Of a DNA stretch of 64,000 bases, positions 10,006 through 19,326 are shown piece by piece (the first letter of the stretch is position 1; each line of letters begins with the position of its first letter). The notes under the pieces are model-generated. The model ran no database searches and was not told the origin of the DNA. It saw only the letters and a program-made list of their open reading frames with translations. Origin of the DNA: Albimonas pacifica (GTDB lineage Bacteria; Pseudomonadota; Alphaproteobacteria; Rhodobacterales; Rhodobacteraceae); the NCBI RefSeq assembly GCF_900113695.1, contig NZ_FOQH01000009.1, forward strand, positions 139,120 to 203,119. Reading direction: 5' to 3'. The translations under genes were made by a program, and so were the position numbers.

Positions 10006-10767
10006 ATGCTGCCCGTGGTCCTTCCCCTGCTCACCTCGCTCGCGCCCGTGCTCGCCCGGGCCGTCACCGGCTCGGACCGGGCGGGCGAGGTGACCTCCGC
10101 CGTCTCCTCGGTCGTCGAGCGGGTGGCGGGGATCAAGCCGGACACGCCCGAGAAGGTCGAGCGGGTGCAGGCGATGATCCAGGCCGACCCGAAGCTGTTC
10201 ATGGAGATGCGAACCCAGCTCCAGGCCATCGAGCAGGCGGAGCTGGAGGCCTATCTCGGCGACCGCAAGGACGCGCGCGCCCGCGACGTCGAGCTGCGCC
10301 GCCTGGGCGAGCCGGGCAACACGCGCGCCAACGTGATGCTGGCCATGGCCTTCGGGGCGATCATCGTGATCGCGGGGGCGCTGGTGCTGCTGAACGCCTA
10401 CGGCCAGTCGAACGAGTTCACCGGCGCGATCTTCGGCTTCCTGACCGGGATCGGGGGGATGTTCGCGCGCAATGTCGGCTCGGCCTTCGATTTCGAGTTC
10501 GGCTCCTCGCGCGGGTCGCAGCAGAAGAGCCAGCAGCTCGAGAGCCTGACCGCCCGCCTGCAGGAGGTGCAGGGCCAGGCGGCCCAGGGCGCGGCGAGCG
10601 GCATCGCGGGCGGGGTGGTCGGCGGCATCGCCCGCGCGGCGCCCGAGGCGATCGAGGCGGTGCGCGAGGCCTTCGAATCCGACGATGCCGACGATCTCAA
10701 CCGCAAGAGCCTGGGCGCCTTCCGCCGGCGGATGTCCGGCGCCTCCGCGGCCCCCGCCGCCGGCTGA
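10006..10767 (+). CDS. 3-TM holin, gene-transfer-agent release family
   Basis: Inner-membrane protein expected to open the membrane for the adjacent endolysin. Of 253 residues, hydrophobic segments occur at about 1-20 (LPVVLPLLTSLAPVLARA), 110-132 (VMLAMAFGAIIVIAGALVLL) and 140-160 (GAIFGFLTGIGGMF), with a charged helical linker of about 80 residues and a Gln/Ala-rich cytosolic tail. This matches my recollection of the family named holin of 3TMs for gene-transfer release (PF11351). The start has AAGGAGG five bases upstream. It lies 77 bases after the endolysin and ends before a hairpin. Confidence 0.82.
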   Translation: MLPVVLPLLTSLAPVLARAVTGSDRAGEVTSAVSSVVERVAGIKPDTPEKVERVQAMIQADPKLFMEMRTQLQAIEQAELEAYLGDRKDARARDVELRRLGEPGNTRANVMLAMAFGAIIVIAGALVLLNAYGQSNEFTGAIFGFLTGIGGMFARNVGSAFDFEFGSSRGSQQKSQQLESLTARLQEVQGQAAQGAASGIAGGVVGGIARAAPEAIEAVREAFESDDADDLNRKSLGAFRRRMSGASAAPAAG

Positions 10768-10804
10768 CGGCCGCCCGGCCCCCCCGGCCCGGCGGCGCGC
10801 CTCC

Positions 10805-10827
10805 CGGCCGCCCGCATCGGGCGGCCG
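10805..10827 (+). terminator. hairpin after the holin gene
   Basis: A perfect 10-bp stem (10805-10814 with 10818-10827) and 3-base loop CAT stand 37 bases after the holin stop. There is no T tract, so termination strength is uncertain. Confidence 0.5.
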
Positions 10828-10900
10828 CGAGGCCCGCGCGCATCACGACGCCCCGCCGCGGGGGCCCGGGACGGCGATTTCGCCGGCGATTTCAGGATGA

Positions 10901-10990
10901 TGGCGGAGACGAAGGGATTCGAACCCTCGAAACCCTTCCGGGTTTACTCCCTTAGCAGGGGAGCGCCTTCGACCACTCGGCCACGTCTCC
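10901..10990 (-). tRNA. tRNA-Ser(GCU)
   Basis: On the minus strand a 90-base tRNA starts GGAGACG and ends CGTCTCCGCCA with encoded CCA. The acceptor arms pair fully. The anticodon loop CTGCTAA gives anticodon GCU for AGC/AGU serine codons. A long variable arm (about 16 bases) and GGTTCGAATCC T-loop are typical of class II tRNA-Ser. Confidence 0.96.
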
Positions 10991-11258
10991 GCGGAGGGGT
11001 GTAGCAGCCGGAGCGCCCGAGTTACAAGGCTGATTCGACATCGGCTCCCAGCCTGCGGAGGCGGCGGCCAAGCGACTGGAAACGCTCGACAAGGCGGCGC
11101 GGATGCGGGCCCGGAGACCGAACGCCGCGGCCCGCGCCCCGCACATGACGTGGCGCCCCTCCCAGACCCGGCGCGATCCCCCGACAGGACGAGCGGCGCC
11201 CGCGGCGCCCCGCCGGGGCCCGCCCCCCCTCCTGACGACGGGGCCGCGGCGCGTCGGC

Positions 11259-12950
11259 TCAGCCGCGGGGGCCGGCGGGGCGGCCCTTGCGATGGGGCCT
11301 CGACGGGGGACCGGAGCGGCGGGGGCGGCCGCCGGGGCCGTCGCCGCGCTCGGAGCCCGGGGGCGGGCCGTCGGACGGGGCGACGCGCACGCCCTTCTCC
11401 AGCGTCCGGCCGGGCGAAATCGCGTCGAGGAAGGCCTCGGCCCGGTCGGCGGCGATCTGCACGTGGGTCGAGGTCTCGCCGATGCGGATCGCGCCGACGT
11501 CGCGCCGCTCGAGGTCGCCGCCCGACAGGATCATCGGCAGCAGCCAGCGGGGTTCCGCGCGCTGCTTGCGCCCGACCGAAAGCTCGAACCAGACGCTGGC
11601 GCCGAAGGCCTCGCGCGCGGGGCGGCGGGTCTCCTCGCCGGGGTCGGTCAGCTCTTCCGGCGCGGCCATGCCGGCGCGCAGGCGACGCAGGAAGGCGGCG
11701 GCCACGCGCTCGGGGCCGTGACGCTCCAGCAGCGCCGCGACCATCGCCTGCTCATCCTGCGCCACCGCCTCGGCGAGACCCGGGTCCTCGAGGATGCTGG
11801 CGTCGTCGCGGGCCTGGATCTCGGCCGGGCCCGGGGGCGAGGCCCAGGTGGTCTCGACGCCGGCGCCGGCCAGCAGCCGCTCGGCCTTGCGGCGCGCCTT
11901 CACCGGCACGATCAGCGCGCACAGGCCCTTGCGCCCGGCACGACCGGTGCGGCCGCTGCGGTGGACCAGCGTCTCGGAGTTGGTGGGCAGGTCGGCGTGG
12001 ATCACCAGGTCCAGCCCCGGCAGGTCGATGCCGCGGGCGGCCACGTCGGTGGCCACGCAGATCCGCGCCCGCCCGTCGCGCATCGCCTGCAGGGCGTGGC
12101 TGCGCTCGGACTGGCTCAGCTCCCCCGACAGGGCCACCACCGGCAGGCCGCGGTTGGTGAAACGCGCGGCGAGATGGGCCGCGGACGCGCGGGTGGTGCA
12201 GAACACCAGCGCCCGCTCGGCGTCGTGGAAGCGCAGGAGGTTGTAGACCGCGTTCTCCCGGTCGGCGGGGATCACGGCGTAGGCGCGATAGTCGATGTCG
12301 GCATGGGCGCGCCGCTCGGCGGCGGTCGAGATGCGCGCGGCGTCGCGCTGGAAACGCTCGGCCAGCGCCGCGATCCCCTTGGGCACGGTGGCCGAGAACA
12401 GCAGCGTGCGGCGATCCTCGGGCGCGGCGGCGAGGATGAACTCCAGATCCTCGCGAAAGCCGAGGTCGAGCATCTCGTCCGCCTCGTCGAGCACCGCGGT
12501 GCGCAGGTCGGCGAGGTCCAGCGCGCGCCGCTCGATATGGTCGCGCAGGCGGCCGGGGGTGCCCACGACGATATGGGCGCCACGCTCCAGCGCGCGACGC
12601 TCGGCGCGCGGGTCCATGCCGCCGATGCACGACGCGAAGACGGCGCCGGCGGGGGCGTAGAGCCACTCCAACTCCCGGCGCACCTGCATGGCGAGCTCGC
12701 GCGTGGGCGCCACGACGAGGGCCAGCGGCGCCTCCGCCGGGCCCAGCCGCTCGGCGCCCTGCAGCAGGTCGGCGGCCATCGACAGGCCGAAGGCGACGGT
12801 CTTGCCCGAGCCGGTCCGCGCCGAGACCAGCGCGTCGCGCCCGGCGACCTCGGGGTCGAGCACGGCCTCCTGCACGGGGGTGAGATCCTCGTAGCCCCGC
12901 TGCGCGAGGGCGGAAAGGAGCGGAGACGGGACGAGCTGTGCGGCGAGCAT
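11259..12950 (-). CDS. DEAD-box RNA helicase, DbpA/CsdA-like
   Basis: ATP-dependent RNA helicase, probably for ribosome assembly or mRNA handling. Of 563 residues, the Q motif (GYEDLTPVQEAVL, near 20) precedes motif I ARTGSGKT (about 44-51), PTRELA, GG, TPGRL, DEADEMLDLGF (motif II is a true DEAD), SATVP, and in domain 2 ATDVAARGID and HRSGRTGR. Residues about 450-520 look like the DbpA-type RNA-binding fold (WLLPMILSGGDLERRDVGAIRI). The tail is Gly/Arg/Pro-rich. The gene stands alone between tRNA-Ser and the cyclase operon. Whether it is DbpA proper is not settled. Confidence 0.9.
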   Translation of the reverse strand: MLAAQLVPSPLLSALAQRGYEDLTPVQEAVLDPEVAGRDALVSARTGSGKTVAFGLSMAADLLQGAERLGPAEAPLALVVAPTRELAMQVRRELEWLYAPAGAVFASCIGGMDPRAERRALERGAHIVVGTPGRLRDHIERRALDLADLRTAVLDEADEMLDLGFREDLEFILAAAPEDRRTLLFSATVPKGIAALAERFQRDAARISTAAERRAHADIDYRAYAVIPADRENAVYNLLRFHDAERALVFCTTRASAAHLAARFTNRGLPVVALSGELSQSERSHALQAMRDGRARICVATDVAARGIDLPGLDLVIHADLPTNSETLVHRSGRTGRAGRKGLCALIVPVKARRKAERLLAGAGVETTWASPPGPAEIQARDDASILEDPGLAEAVAQDEQAMVAALLERHGPERVAAAFLRRLRAGMAAPEELTDPGEETRRPAREAFGASVWFELSVGRKQRAEPRWLLPMILSGGDLERRDVGAIRIGETSTHVQIAADRAEAFLDAISPGRTLEKGVRVAPSDGPPPGSERGDGPGGRPRRSGPPSRPHRKGRPAGPRG

Positions 12951-13220
12951 CGGGACGACCTTCCTGGATAGCGGGCGAGTTCGACCCGGGCCGACGCAAT
13001 GACGCGTCGCGGCGCTTGCCGCAAGTGCGTTCGCCCGCCCTGCGGGAGAAGGCGGACCTTCCGTCGCCGCAAGGCTCGGGCTCTGCGCCCCCGACCGGGG
13101 CGGCCGGGACCGTCGGCGACCGTCGGAGACCGGCCTGGCGCAAGGCTCGGGGATGCGGCGGGCTTTTGCAAGGCGCGCGCGCCGTTTCCGGCCTGCGGCC
13201 CTCCGCCCGGGGCGACGGCG

Positions 13221-15233
13221 CTACTTGCTGTCGGCGGCGACCGAGCCGTCCCAGTCGGGCGGCGGCGGGGCGGCGCGGAAGGCCTGGGCCTGGCGGATCA
13301 TCGCGGCGGCGTAGACGGCGGCGGCGGGCTCCTGCGCGGCGAGGCGGGTCCAGGCCTCGACCGCGGCGGACCAGTCGCGCCCACGGTAGAAGCGCAGCGC
13401 CGCGGCCTGCACCTCCGCCGCCCCGGCCGCGGGCCACAGCGCGGCGGGCGCGTGGATGCGGGTCGGCGCGGCGCGGCCCTTCACCGCGATCAGGTCGAGC
13501 TCGATCAGCCCCGGCCCGTCGGGCGCAAGCGCCGCCGCGCCCTCTCCCACCAGGATCGTCGCGCCGTAGCGCTTGGTCAGCCCCTCCAGCCGGGCGGCGA
13601 GGTTCACCGCGTCGCCCAGCGCCGTGTAGTCGAAACGCCGGTCGGAGCCCATGTTGCCTACCACGCAGTCGCCGCTCTCGATCCCGATCCCGCAGGCGAG
13701 GCCGACCGGCGGGCGGCCGGCGGCGCGGGCCTCGGCGTCGATGCGCGCCGACAGGCGCTCCACCCGCCCGGCCGCGTCCAGCGCCGCCGCGATCGCCCGG
13801 GCGGCGTGGTCGGGCAGGTCGAGCGGGGCGTTCCATACGCCCATCACGCAGTCGCCGATGAACTTGTCGACCATGCCGCCGCTTTCCAGCACCGCGTCCG
13901 CGATCTCGGTCAGGGCGCGGTTGAGGATCTCGGTCAGCGCCTCGGGGCGGTCCTTCATCCGCTCGGTCAGGGTGGTGAAGCCGCGCAGGTCGCAGAACAT
14001 CAGCGTGGTGGTGCGCCGCTCGCCGCCCAGCCGCAGGGCCTGCGGGTCGTCGGCGAGGCGGCGGACCATCTCGGGGGCGAGGTAGCGCTCGAACGCGCGC
14101 AGGATCCGCCGGCGCGCCAGCCGCTCGGCCGCGTGCTCGAGCCCGGCGTGGCCCAGCCCGCCGGCCAGCGCCGCGAAGGCCGGCGCCGCGGGCGGCAGCC
14201 AGACCCCGGCCGCGAGCCCCCCCGCGCAGGCGGCCGCCGCGACCAGCGCCACGCCCGCCGCCGCCGCCGCGCCGGCGGGAGGCGGCGCGCGGCGGGCGAG
14301 CGCCACCGCGGCCCCTGCGGCCGCGACGGCCGCGAGCGGCGCGGCCCAGCCGGGGGCGGGGACCGTCCAGCGGCCGCGGGCCAGGGTCTCGATGGCGCGC
14401 GCATGCATCTCGACGCCCGAGGCGAGGCCCGCCCCCCGCGCGGTCCAGGCGCTGCGGAAGCGGTCGGGGCCGGCCTCGGCCCCTCCGGGCCCGGCGCGCA
14501 GGTCGAAGCCGACCAGCGCCACGCGCCCGGCCAGCAGCTCCGGCGGCAGCATCCGCGCCGCGTCGAGCGCCTGGTAGACCGAGACCCGCGGCAGCCCGCC
14601 CGGCGGGCGCGACATGTCGATCAGCGCGCCCGGCGGCGGCGTCGGCGCCCCCGTCGGCAGCGCCTGCGCGGCGAAGGCGTCCGCCCGCCCCGGCAGCCGG
14701 CGCAGCGCCCCGTCGGGGTCGAGCGGCAGCCCCACGTCGCCGCAGCGCGCCCCGCGCCCGGCGAGGACCGGGGCCGGCGTCACCCGCTGGGTCAGCACGC
14801 CCTGGGGCGTCTCGATCCGCGCCTCGTCGCAGCCCAGCGTCACGTCCGGGCCCAGCGCCGCGGCCAGCGCCGCGTCCTCGGCGGGGTCGGAGGCGTCGGC
14901 GAACAGGATGTCGACGGCGACCGCCGCCGCGCCCGCGGCGCGCAGCGCCTCGATCAGCCGGGCGTGCAGGCTGCGCGGCCAGGGCCAGGGCAGGCCGATC
15001 TCCTCGAACGAGGGTTCGTCGATCGCCACGATCACCACCGGCGCCGGGCCCTCGGGCGCGGGCAGCCGCGTCGCCGCCTGGTCGTAGGCCGCCCGGTCGA
15101 GCGTCGCGAAGACCCCGAAGGCCGAAAGGCCCGCCGCCGCCGCCCCCGCCAGCGCCGCGACGGCGAGGCTCGCGCGCAGGGGCACGCGGTGGGACGCCCT
15201 GCGGGAGGGGCGGCGGGCGGGGCGGGCGGCCAT
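13221..15233 (-). CDS. CHASE2-domain class III adenylate/guanylate cyclase
   Basis: Membrane-bound nucleotide cyclase. Of 670 residues, a signal-anchor helix (about 19-42) leads to a periplasmic CHASE2 sensor (about 50-290, ending with GVEMHARAIETL), then two or three membrane helices (about 297-360) and a cytosolic class III catalytic domain (about 400-590). The catalytic set is intact: metal-binding D415 (FCDLRGFT) and D461 (KFIGD), purine-site K457 and T537 (DYTALGD), transition-state N544 and R548 (VNLAARLE). K plus T favours ATP as substrate. It begins one base after the FecR-TPR-barrel gene ends, so the two are co-transcribed; the PycTM-like gene is first in the operon. Confidence 0.92.
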   Translation of the reverse strand: MAARPARRPSRRASHRVPLRASLAVAALAGAAAAGLSAFGVFATLDRAAYDQAATRLPAPEGPAPVVIVAIDEPSFEEIGLPWPWPRSLHARLIEALRAAGAAAVAVDILFADASDPAEDAALAAALGPDVTLGCDEARIETPQGVLTQRVTPAPVLAGRGARCGDVGLPLDPDGALRRLPGRADAFAAQALPTGAPTPPPGALIDMSRPPGGLPRVSVYQALDAARMLPPELLAGRVALVGFDLRAGPGGAEAGPDRFRSAWTARGAGLASGVEMHARAIETLARGRWTVPAPGWAAPLAAVAAAGAAVALARRAPPPAGAAAAAGVALVAAAACAGGLAAGVWLPPAAPAFAALAGGLGHAGLEHAAERLARRRILRAFERYLAPEMVRRLADDPQALRLGGERRTTTLMFCDLRGFTTLTERMKDRPEALTEILNRALTEIADAVLESGGMVDKFIGDCVMGVWNAPLDLPDHAARAIAAALDAAGRVERLSARIDAEARAAGRPPVGLACGIGIESGDCVVGNMGSDRRFDYTALGDAVNLAARLEGLTKRYGATILVGEGAAALAPDGPGLIELDLIAVKGRAAPTRIHAPAALWPAAGAAEVQAAALRFYRGRDWSAAVEAWTRLAAQEPAAAVYAAAMIRQAQAFRAAPPPPDWDGSVAADSK

Positions 15234-15234
15234 C

Positions 15235-18200
15235 TCAGAACCGGACCGCGGCGGTCAGCCAGATCGAGCGGCCGAGCGGGCGCTGGCCGAAGGGCCGCTC
15301 CAGCTCTGCGTCGAGCAGGTTGCGCAGCTCCGCGGCCAGCGACAGGCGCTTCTCGAACGGCTCCCAGCTCGCGGCGGCGTCCAGGGTCCACACCGGCCCC
15401 AGCCGCCCCTGCCCCGGCCCCGCCCAGGCGTCGGAGGTCCAGACCGCCTCGAGCGAGGCGCGAAGCTGCGCGGGGTTCGCCCAGGCGAGCCCCGCCCGCG
15501 CCGTCCAGTCGGGCGCGTCGGGCAGCCGGCGCCCCGTCGCCGGCCCCTCGTCGATGCGGCTTCTCGCATGCACCACCCCGGCCGACAGCCCGAAGCCGCC
15601 CCCCAGCCACAGGTTCGCCGTCGCCTCGGTGGCGTGCAGGGTGGCGCGGGCGACGCCGAAGTCGACCAGCATGTCGCCGGTGTCCCAGCTCAGCCCCTCC
15701 AGCCGCAGGCTCTGGTGTTCGATCGCGAGATGCAGGCGCGCGCCCAGGTCCGCGTCCCAGCGCGCGATGCCGCCCCACAGCTCCCCGTCCGCGTCGAAGC
15801 CCGGGCGCAGCGGCGCGAGGCCGAGCACCGTCGCCGGCGCCAGCGAGACCGAGGCCGGCGCCGCCTCGCGCAGGATCGCCGCGCGGAACCGCCCCCCCAC
15901 GGCCGGGCGCCAGGCGAGACCGGCGCGCGGCGCCGCCCAGGGCTCCCCCCCGCCCTCGTCCCGGACGCCGAGGCCGAGGCCCGCCTGCGCCTCCAGCTCC
16001 GGGGTCAGGCGCTGGCGGCGGTCGACGAAAAGCTGGCCGAGGGTGGAGGAGTCGCGGCTGCGCTCCGGCGTCACCACCAGCCCGCCGGTCCCGAGGTCCA
16101 GCAGCCCCAGCGCGCCGGTCGTGCGCGAACGGGCGCCCTGCGCCTCGAGCCCCGCCGTCCATTCCCCGCGCGCGTCCGCCGCCCGCCAGCCGAGGCCCGC
16201 GAACCAGGACTCCGCCCGGCGCGAGGCCTGCGCCTCCAACAGCGAGGGCGTGGGCCGGGCCAGCAGGCGCAGGGCCGCCGAGTCGCTCTCCTGGCGCGCA
16301 TAGGTGGCGAAGGCGGTCAGGAACGAGCGCCCCTCCAGCCGCAGGGAGCCGCCGAGCCCCACCGAGACGTCGCGGCGTCGCTCGGCGTCGGAGGCGGGCA
16401 GGCCGCCCACCGGCTCGTCGTCACGCGGCCCGTCCTCGGCCCAGGACAGCAGGCCGAAGGCCCCCAGCCGCGACGTCGGCGCGGCCCCCAGCAGCAGGTC
16501 CGCGTCGCGGGGCGAGGCGGAGGTCCGCCCCGGCCCGTCGATCTCGATCCCCCCCAGTCCGGCCGAGAGCGCCAGCGGCGTCCAGCTGCGGTCGAAGGCC
16601 TCGAGCCGCATCCGCCCGCCGCGGGCGTCCACGTCGTCGAAGCCCGCGACCGCCGAGGCCTCCAGGTCCAGGAACGGGCGGCGCAGAAGGTCGGTTGTGC
16701 GCAGGCGGGAGCTCGCCGCCAGCGGCTCGATCTGCAGGCCCTGCACCGCGCCCGCGTCCCCGCCCGAGGCGTCGATCCCCCCGCGCCCGACCGAGATCCG
16801 CCGCGCCACGCTGTCGGCGAAGAGGCTGTCGGCGGACAGCGGATCGTGCGCCGCGTCGCCCACGTCGCGCGCCCAGTCGTCGAGCCCGATGAAGGAGAAC
16901 GCCTCCGCCAGCCGCGAGCCCCCGCGCCGGTCGGCGGCGAGCCGCCAGGCCTGCCCGCCCTGGCTGCGCTGCAGGCGCAGCGCCTCGCGCGCCTGCACGA
17001 TCGCCGCGTCCGCCTCGGCCCGGTCGAGCGCGATGACCGCGCCGATCTCGGCGGCCAGCGGATCGTTGGGGTCGAGCCTTCGGGCGGCGTCGAGCTCCTG
17101 CTCCGCCCGGCGCAGGTCGCCCGACTGCCAGGCGGCGATGGCCAGCATCAGCGAGGTCTCGGCCGCCGCCGGCTGGGCCGCGAGCGCGCGCAGCAGCGTG
17201 TCGCGGGCCTGGGGCGCGCCCTCCTGGATCTCGACCCGGCCCAGCGCCCGCAGGCCCAGGTAGCCGCCCGGGTCGTCGCGCAGCAGCGCCTCCGCCTCCG
17301 CCCGCGCCTCGGCCGCCCGCTCCTCGTCCATCAGCAGGATCGCGAGGTTGGCGCGCGCCTCCGGCCGCCCGGGGGCGAGGGCCACGGCCTCGCGCCAGGC
17401 CGCCTCCGCCCCCACCAGGTCGTCGAGCGCATAGCGCGCGAGGCCGAGCGCGTTCCACAGCGACTCGCGTCCCGGGTCGAGGGCCAGCGCCTCCAGCAGG
17501 CGCGCCTCCGCCGCGCGGTGGTCGCCCTCGAGGTCGGAGAGGCGCATCGCCTCCGCCTCCAGCGCCGGCAGGGCGCCCGGATGCTCCGCCGCCAGCCGGG
17601 CCGAGAGCGCCTCGGCCCCCGCCCGGTCGTCGCGCAGCACCGCCACCTGCAGCGCGGCGGCGAGGTCGGCGGCCGTCGCCCCGCGCGACAGCACCTCCTG
17701 CGCGGCCTCGAGCTCGCCCGCGAAGGCCAGCGCCACGCCGCGCCCCGTGACGTCGATCGCGGCGCCCGAGGGGGGCGGGGCCGCGAAGCCCCCGCCCGCC
17801 GCGGCGCGCGCGAAGGCCGCGAGCCAGGCCGCCGCGGCCCGCCCCTCGGGGTCGAGCCCGGGGGCGGCGGCCTCGAAGCCCTGCGCCGCCGCCTCGGGCC
17901 GGCCTGCGTCCAGCGCCTCGACCGCGGCGGCGAAGCGCGCCCGCGCGGCCGGGTCGCCGCCGGGACCGGCCAGCGCCGCGGCCGCGTCCAGCAGCGGCTC
18001 GTAGGCCGCGTCGGGGGAAAGGGTGTAGAGCATCTGCGCCTGCTCGCGCCGCGGCGCCACCAGCAGCTTCACCGGCGCCCGCCCCGGCGCCGCCAGCGCC
18101 TGCTCCCCCTGCCCCGCGGTGACCGAGCCCAGCGCGTTCGAGAGCGCCACCGACCCGTCGTAGACCGAAAGCCGCGTGGTCCCGTCGGCCGCCACCTCGA

Positions 18201-18645
18201 CCGCCCAGTCGGTGCCGCGCACGGCCGCCGCGGCGGTGGGGGTGCGCAGCGCGGTCCCCCCCTGGCCGCGGCGGCTGCGCGCCCAGATCGCTCCGCGCTG
18301 GAGGGTCAGGTCGGCGCCCTCGGGCGTGACCGCGTTCACCACCAGCTCGCTGTCGCGATGCAGGCGCATCACCGTGCGGTCGGCGAAGAGGATCGAGACC
18401 AGCCCCGCAGGCCCGGTGCGCAGCACGTCGCCGGCCAGCAGGTCCTGGCCCAGCACCAGCGGGTCGAAGGCGGCCTCGGCGACGAAGCGGATGGTCTCCC
18501 CCGACTGGCGCGCCACGACCGAGCCGCTCGCGGCCCCGGCCCGCGGCACGGGCCCGTCGGCCGCCGCGACAGGGCCGCCCGCCGCCAGCAGCGCCAGCGC
18601 CAGGAGCAGGCCGCGCCGGGACGCGCGACGGGACGCGGCGCTCAT
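15235..18645 (-). CDS. FecR-domain / TPR / outer-membrane beta-barrel fusion protein
   Basis: A large envelope protein of 1136 residues with no close named family. Order: Sec signal peptide (1-29, cleavage near VAAADG), FecR domain (about 60-180: AGDVLRTGPAGLVSILFADRT, TALRTPTAAAAVRGT), alpha-helical TPR array (about 200-570), then beta-strand-rich sequence from about 600 ending LLDAELERPFGQRPLGRS..AAVRF, very like the last strands of TonB-dependent receptors with terminal Phe. The start at 18645 overlaps the upstream gene (ATGA); a longer frame upstream is out of phase with the signal peptide logic. No plug domain or TonB box is seen. FecR domains usually relay signals, which fits a sensor for the adjacent CHASE2 cyclase. 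Confidence 0.85.
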   Translation of the reverse strand: MSAASRRASRRGLLLALALLAAGGPVAAADGPVPRAGAASGSVVARQSGETIRFVAEAAFDPLVLGQDLLAGDVLRTGPAGLVSILFADRTVMRLHRDSELVVNAVTPEGADLTLQRGAIWARSRRGQGGTALRTPTAAAAVRGTDWAVEVAADGTTRLSVYDGSVALSNALGSVTAGQGEQALAAPGRAPVKLLVAPRREQAQMLYTLSPDAAYEPLLDAAAALAGPGGDPAARARFAAAVEALDAGRPEAAAQGFEAAAPGLDPEGRAAAAWLAAFARAAAGGGFAAPPPSGAAIDVTGRGVALAFAGELEAAQEVLSRGATAADLAAALQVAVLRDDRAGAEALSARLAAEHPGALPALEAEAMRLSDLEGDHRAAEARLLEALALDPGRESLWNALGLARYALDDLVGAEAAWREAVALAPGRPEARANLAILLMDEERAAEARAEAEALLRDDPGGYLGLRALGRVEIQEGAPQARDTLLRALAAQPAAAETSLMLAIAAWQSGDLRRAEQELDAARRLDPNDPLAAEIGAVIALDRAEADAAIVQAREALRLQRSQGGQAWRLAADRRGGSRLAEAFSFIGLDDWARDVGDAAHDPLSADSLFADSVARRISVGRGGIDASGGDAGAVQGLQIEPLAASSRLRTTDLLRRPFLDLEASAVAGFDDVDARGGRMRLEAFDRSWTPLALSAGLGGIEIDGPGRTSASPRDADLLLGAAPTSRLGAFGLLSWAEDGPRDDEPVGGLPASDAERRRDVSVGLGGSLRLEGRSFLTAFATYARQESDSAALRLLARPTPSLLEAQASRRAESWFAGLGWRAADARGEWTAGLEAQGARSRTTGALGLLDLGTGGLVVTPERSRDSSTLGQLFVDRRQRLTPELEAQAGLGLGVRDEGGGEPWAAPRAGLAWRPAVGGRFRAAILREAAPASVSLAPATVLGLAPLRPGFDADGELWGGIARWDADLGARLHLAIEHQSLRLEGLSWDTGDMLVDFGVARATLHATEATANLWLGGGFGLSAGVVHARSRIDEGPATGRRLPDAPDWTARAGLAWANPAQLRASLEAVWTSDAWAGPGQGRLGPVWTLDAAASWEPFEKRLSLAAELRNLLDAELERPFGQRPLGRSIWLTAAVRF

Positions 18646-19073
18646 GGCAGGACGAGCGCGGCGCTCAGCGCCGTGACGTAGATCCCCACCAGCACCACGC
18701 CCGCGCGCATCCGCCGGCGCTTGGCGAGGTAGATGCCGTGCAGCACCCCGACCGAGGCGGCGTAGTCCACCGCGAAGTCCGGGGCCGCCACATGCGCCGC
18801 CACCTCGGCCGGGCTGCGGGCGGCGTCGAAGAGCATGCCGCTGCCCCGCGGGCCCGAGCGGGGCAGCAGGCACAGGATGAACAGCAGCGTCGCCGCGCAG
18901 AAGAACCCCGCCTGCAGCGCCCGGGTCCAGAACGGCAGATGCGCCTCCGACAGGCGCGCGGCCAGCGGCGAGACGGTGATGGTCAGCACCGCCAGGAAGA
19001 TCTGCGCCTTGGTGTCGAGCGCGCGGATCGCGCCCTCGTACATCCGCAGGACCGTATCGTGCGCGTCAGCCAT
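18642..19073 (-). CDS. Pycsar-effector-like membrane protein (PycTM/DUF5706 family)
   Basis: A 143-residue membrane protein. It starts with a short helix and the family-like motif ALDTKAQIFLAV (D20, K22), giving TM1 at about 23-40, TM2 at about 50-70, a soluble stretch with GMLFDAARSPAEV and a conserved-looking IYLAKRRRMRAG segment, and TM3 at about 122-142. This pattern (ADTKA before TM1, FGxIA-like then xxYxLAxxxxxKYRxL, last helix) is what I recall of PF18967, the Pycsar transmembrane effector. It is the first gene of an operon, overlapping the next gene by ATGA, which ends with a nucleotide cyclase. The family assignment is from motif memory, not a search. Confidence 0.7.
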   Translation of the reverse strand: MADAHDTVLRMYEGAIRALDTKAQIFLAVLTITVSPLAARLSEAHLPFWTRALQAGFFCAATLLFILCLLPRSGPRGSGMLFDAARSPAEVAAHVAAPDFAVDYAASVGVLHGIYLAKRRRMRAGVVLVGIYVTALSAALVLP

Positions 19074-19326
19074 CGCGATCCGCCGGACCGGCCGCGACCG
19101 GACCGCGCGGGCCTGCCGCCCGCCGCCGCCGACTCGTCATCGTCCAGGGCCCCCCAACCGAAAGCCGCAGGATGCGACGCGAACGACGGGGCCCGCTCGC
19201 CCGATCCCGACGCGCCGCGCCGCATTCGGCGCCCGCGCCCCTGGGCCGCGGCGCAAGGCGCGGCGTGCGCGGGCCCGGAGCCCTGCTCAGGCGTCTTGCG
19301 GACCCGGGGCGCGGCCGCCGGCGCGT

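Noticed and set aside
9092-10990. Prophage remnant inserted at tRNA-Ser
   Set aside because: The tRNA is intact, no att-like duplication or integrase is visible, and the pair matches the GTA-release family, which is not phage-integrated.
13060-13160. Direct repeat GCAAGGCTCGGG in the helicase-cyclase gap
   Set aside because: Only 12 bases, two copies, no dyad and no positional logic; likely composition.
15235-18645. FecR-TPR protein as a true TonB-dependent receptor
   Set aside because: The C-terminal strands look similar, but no plug domain or TonB box is present, so uptake function is not supported.
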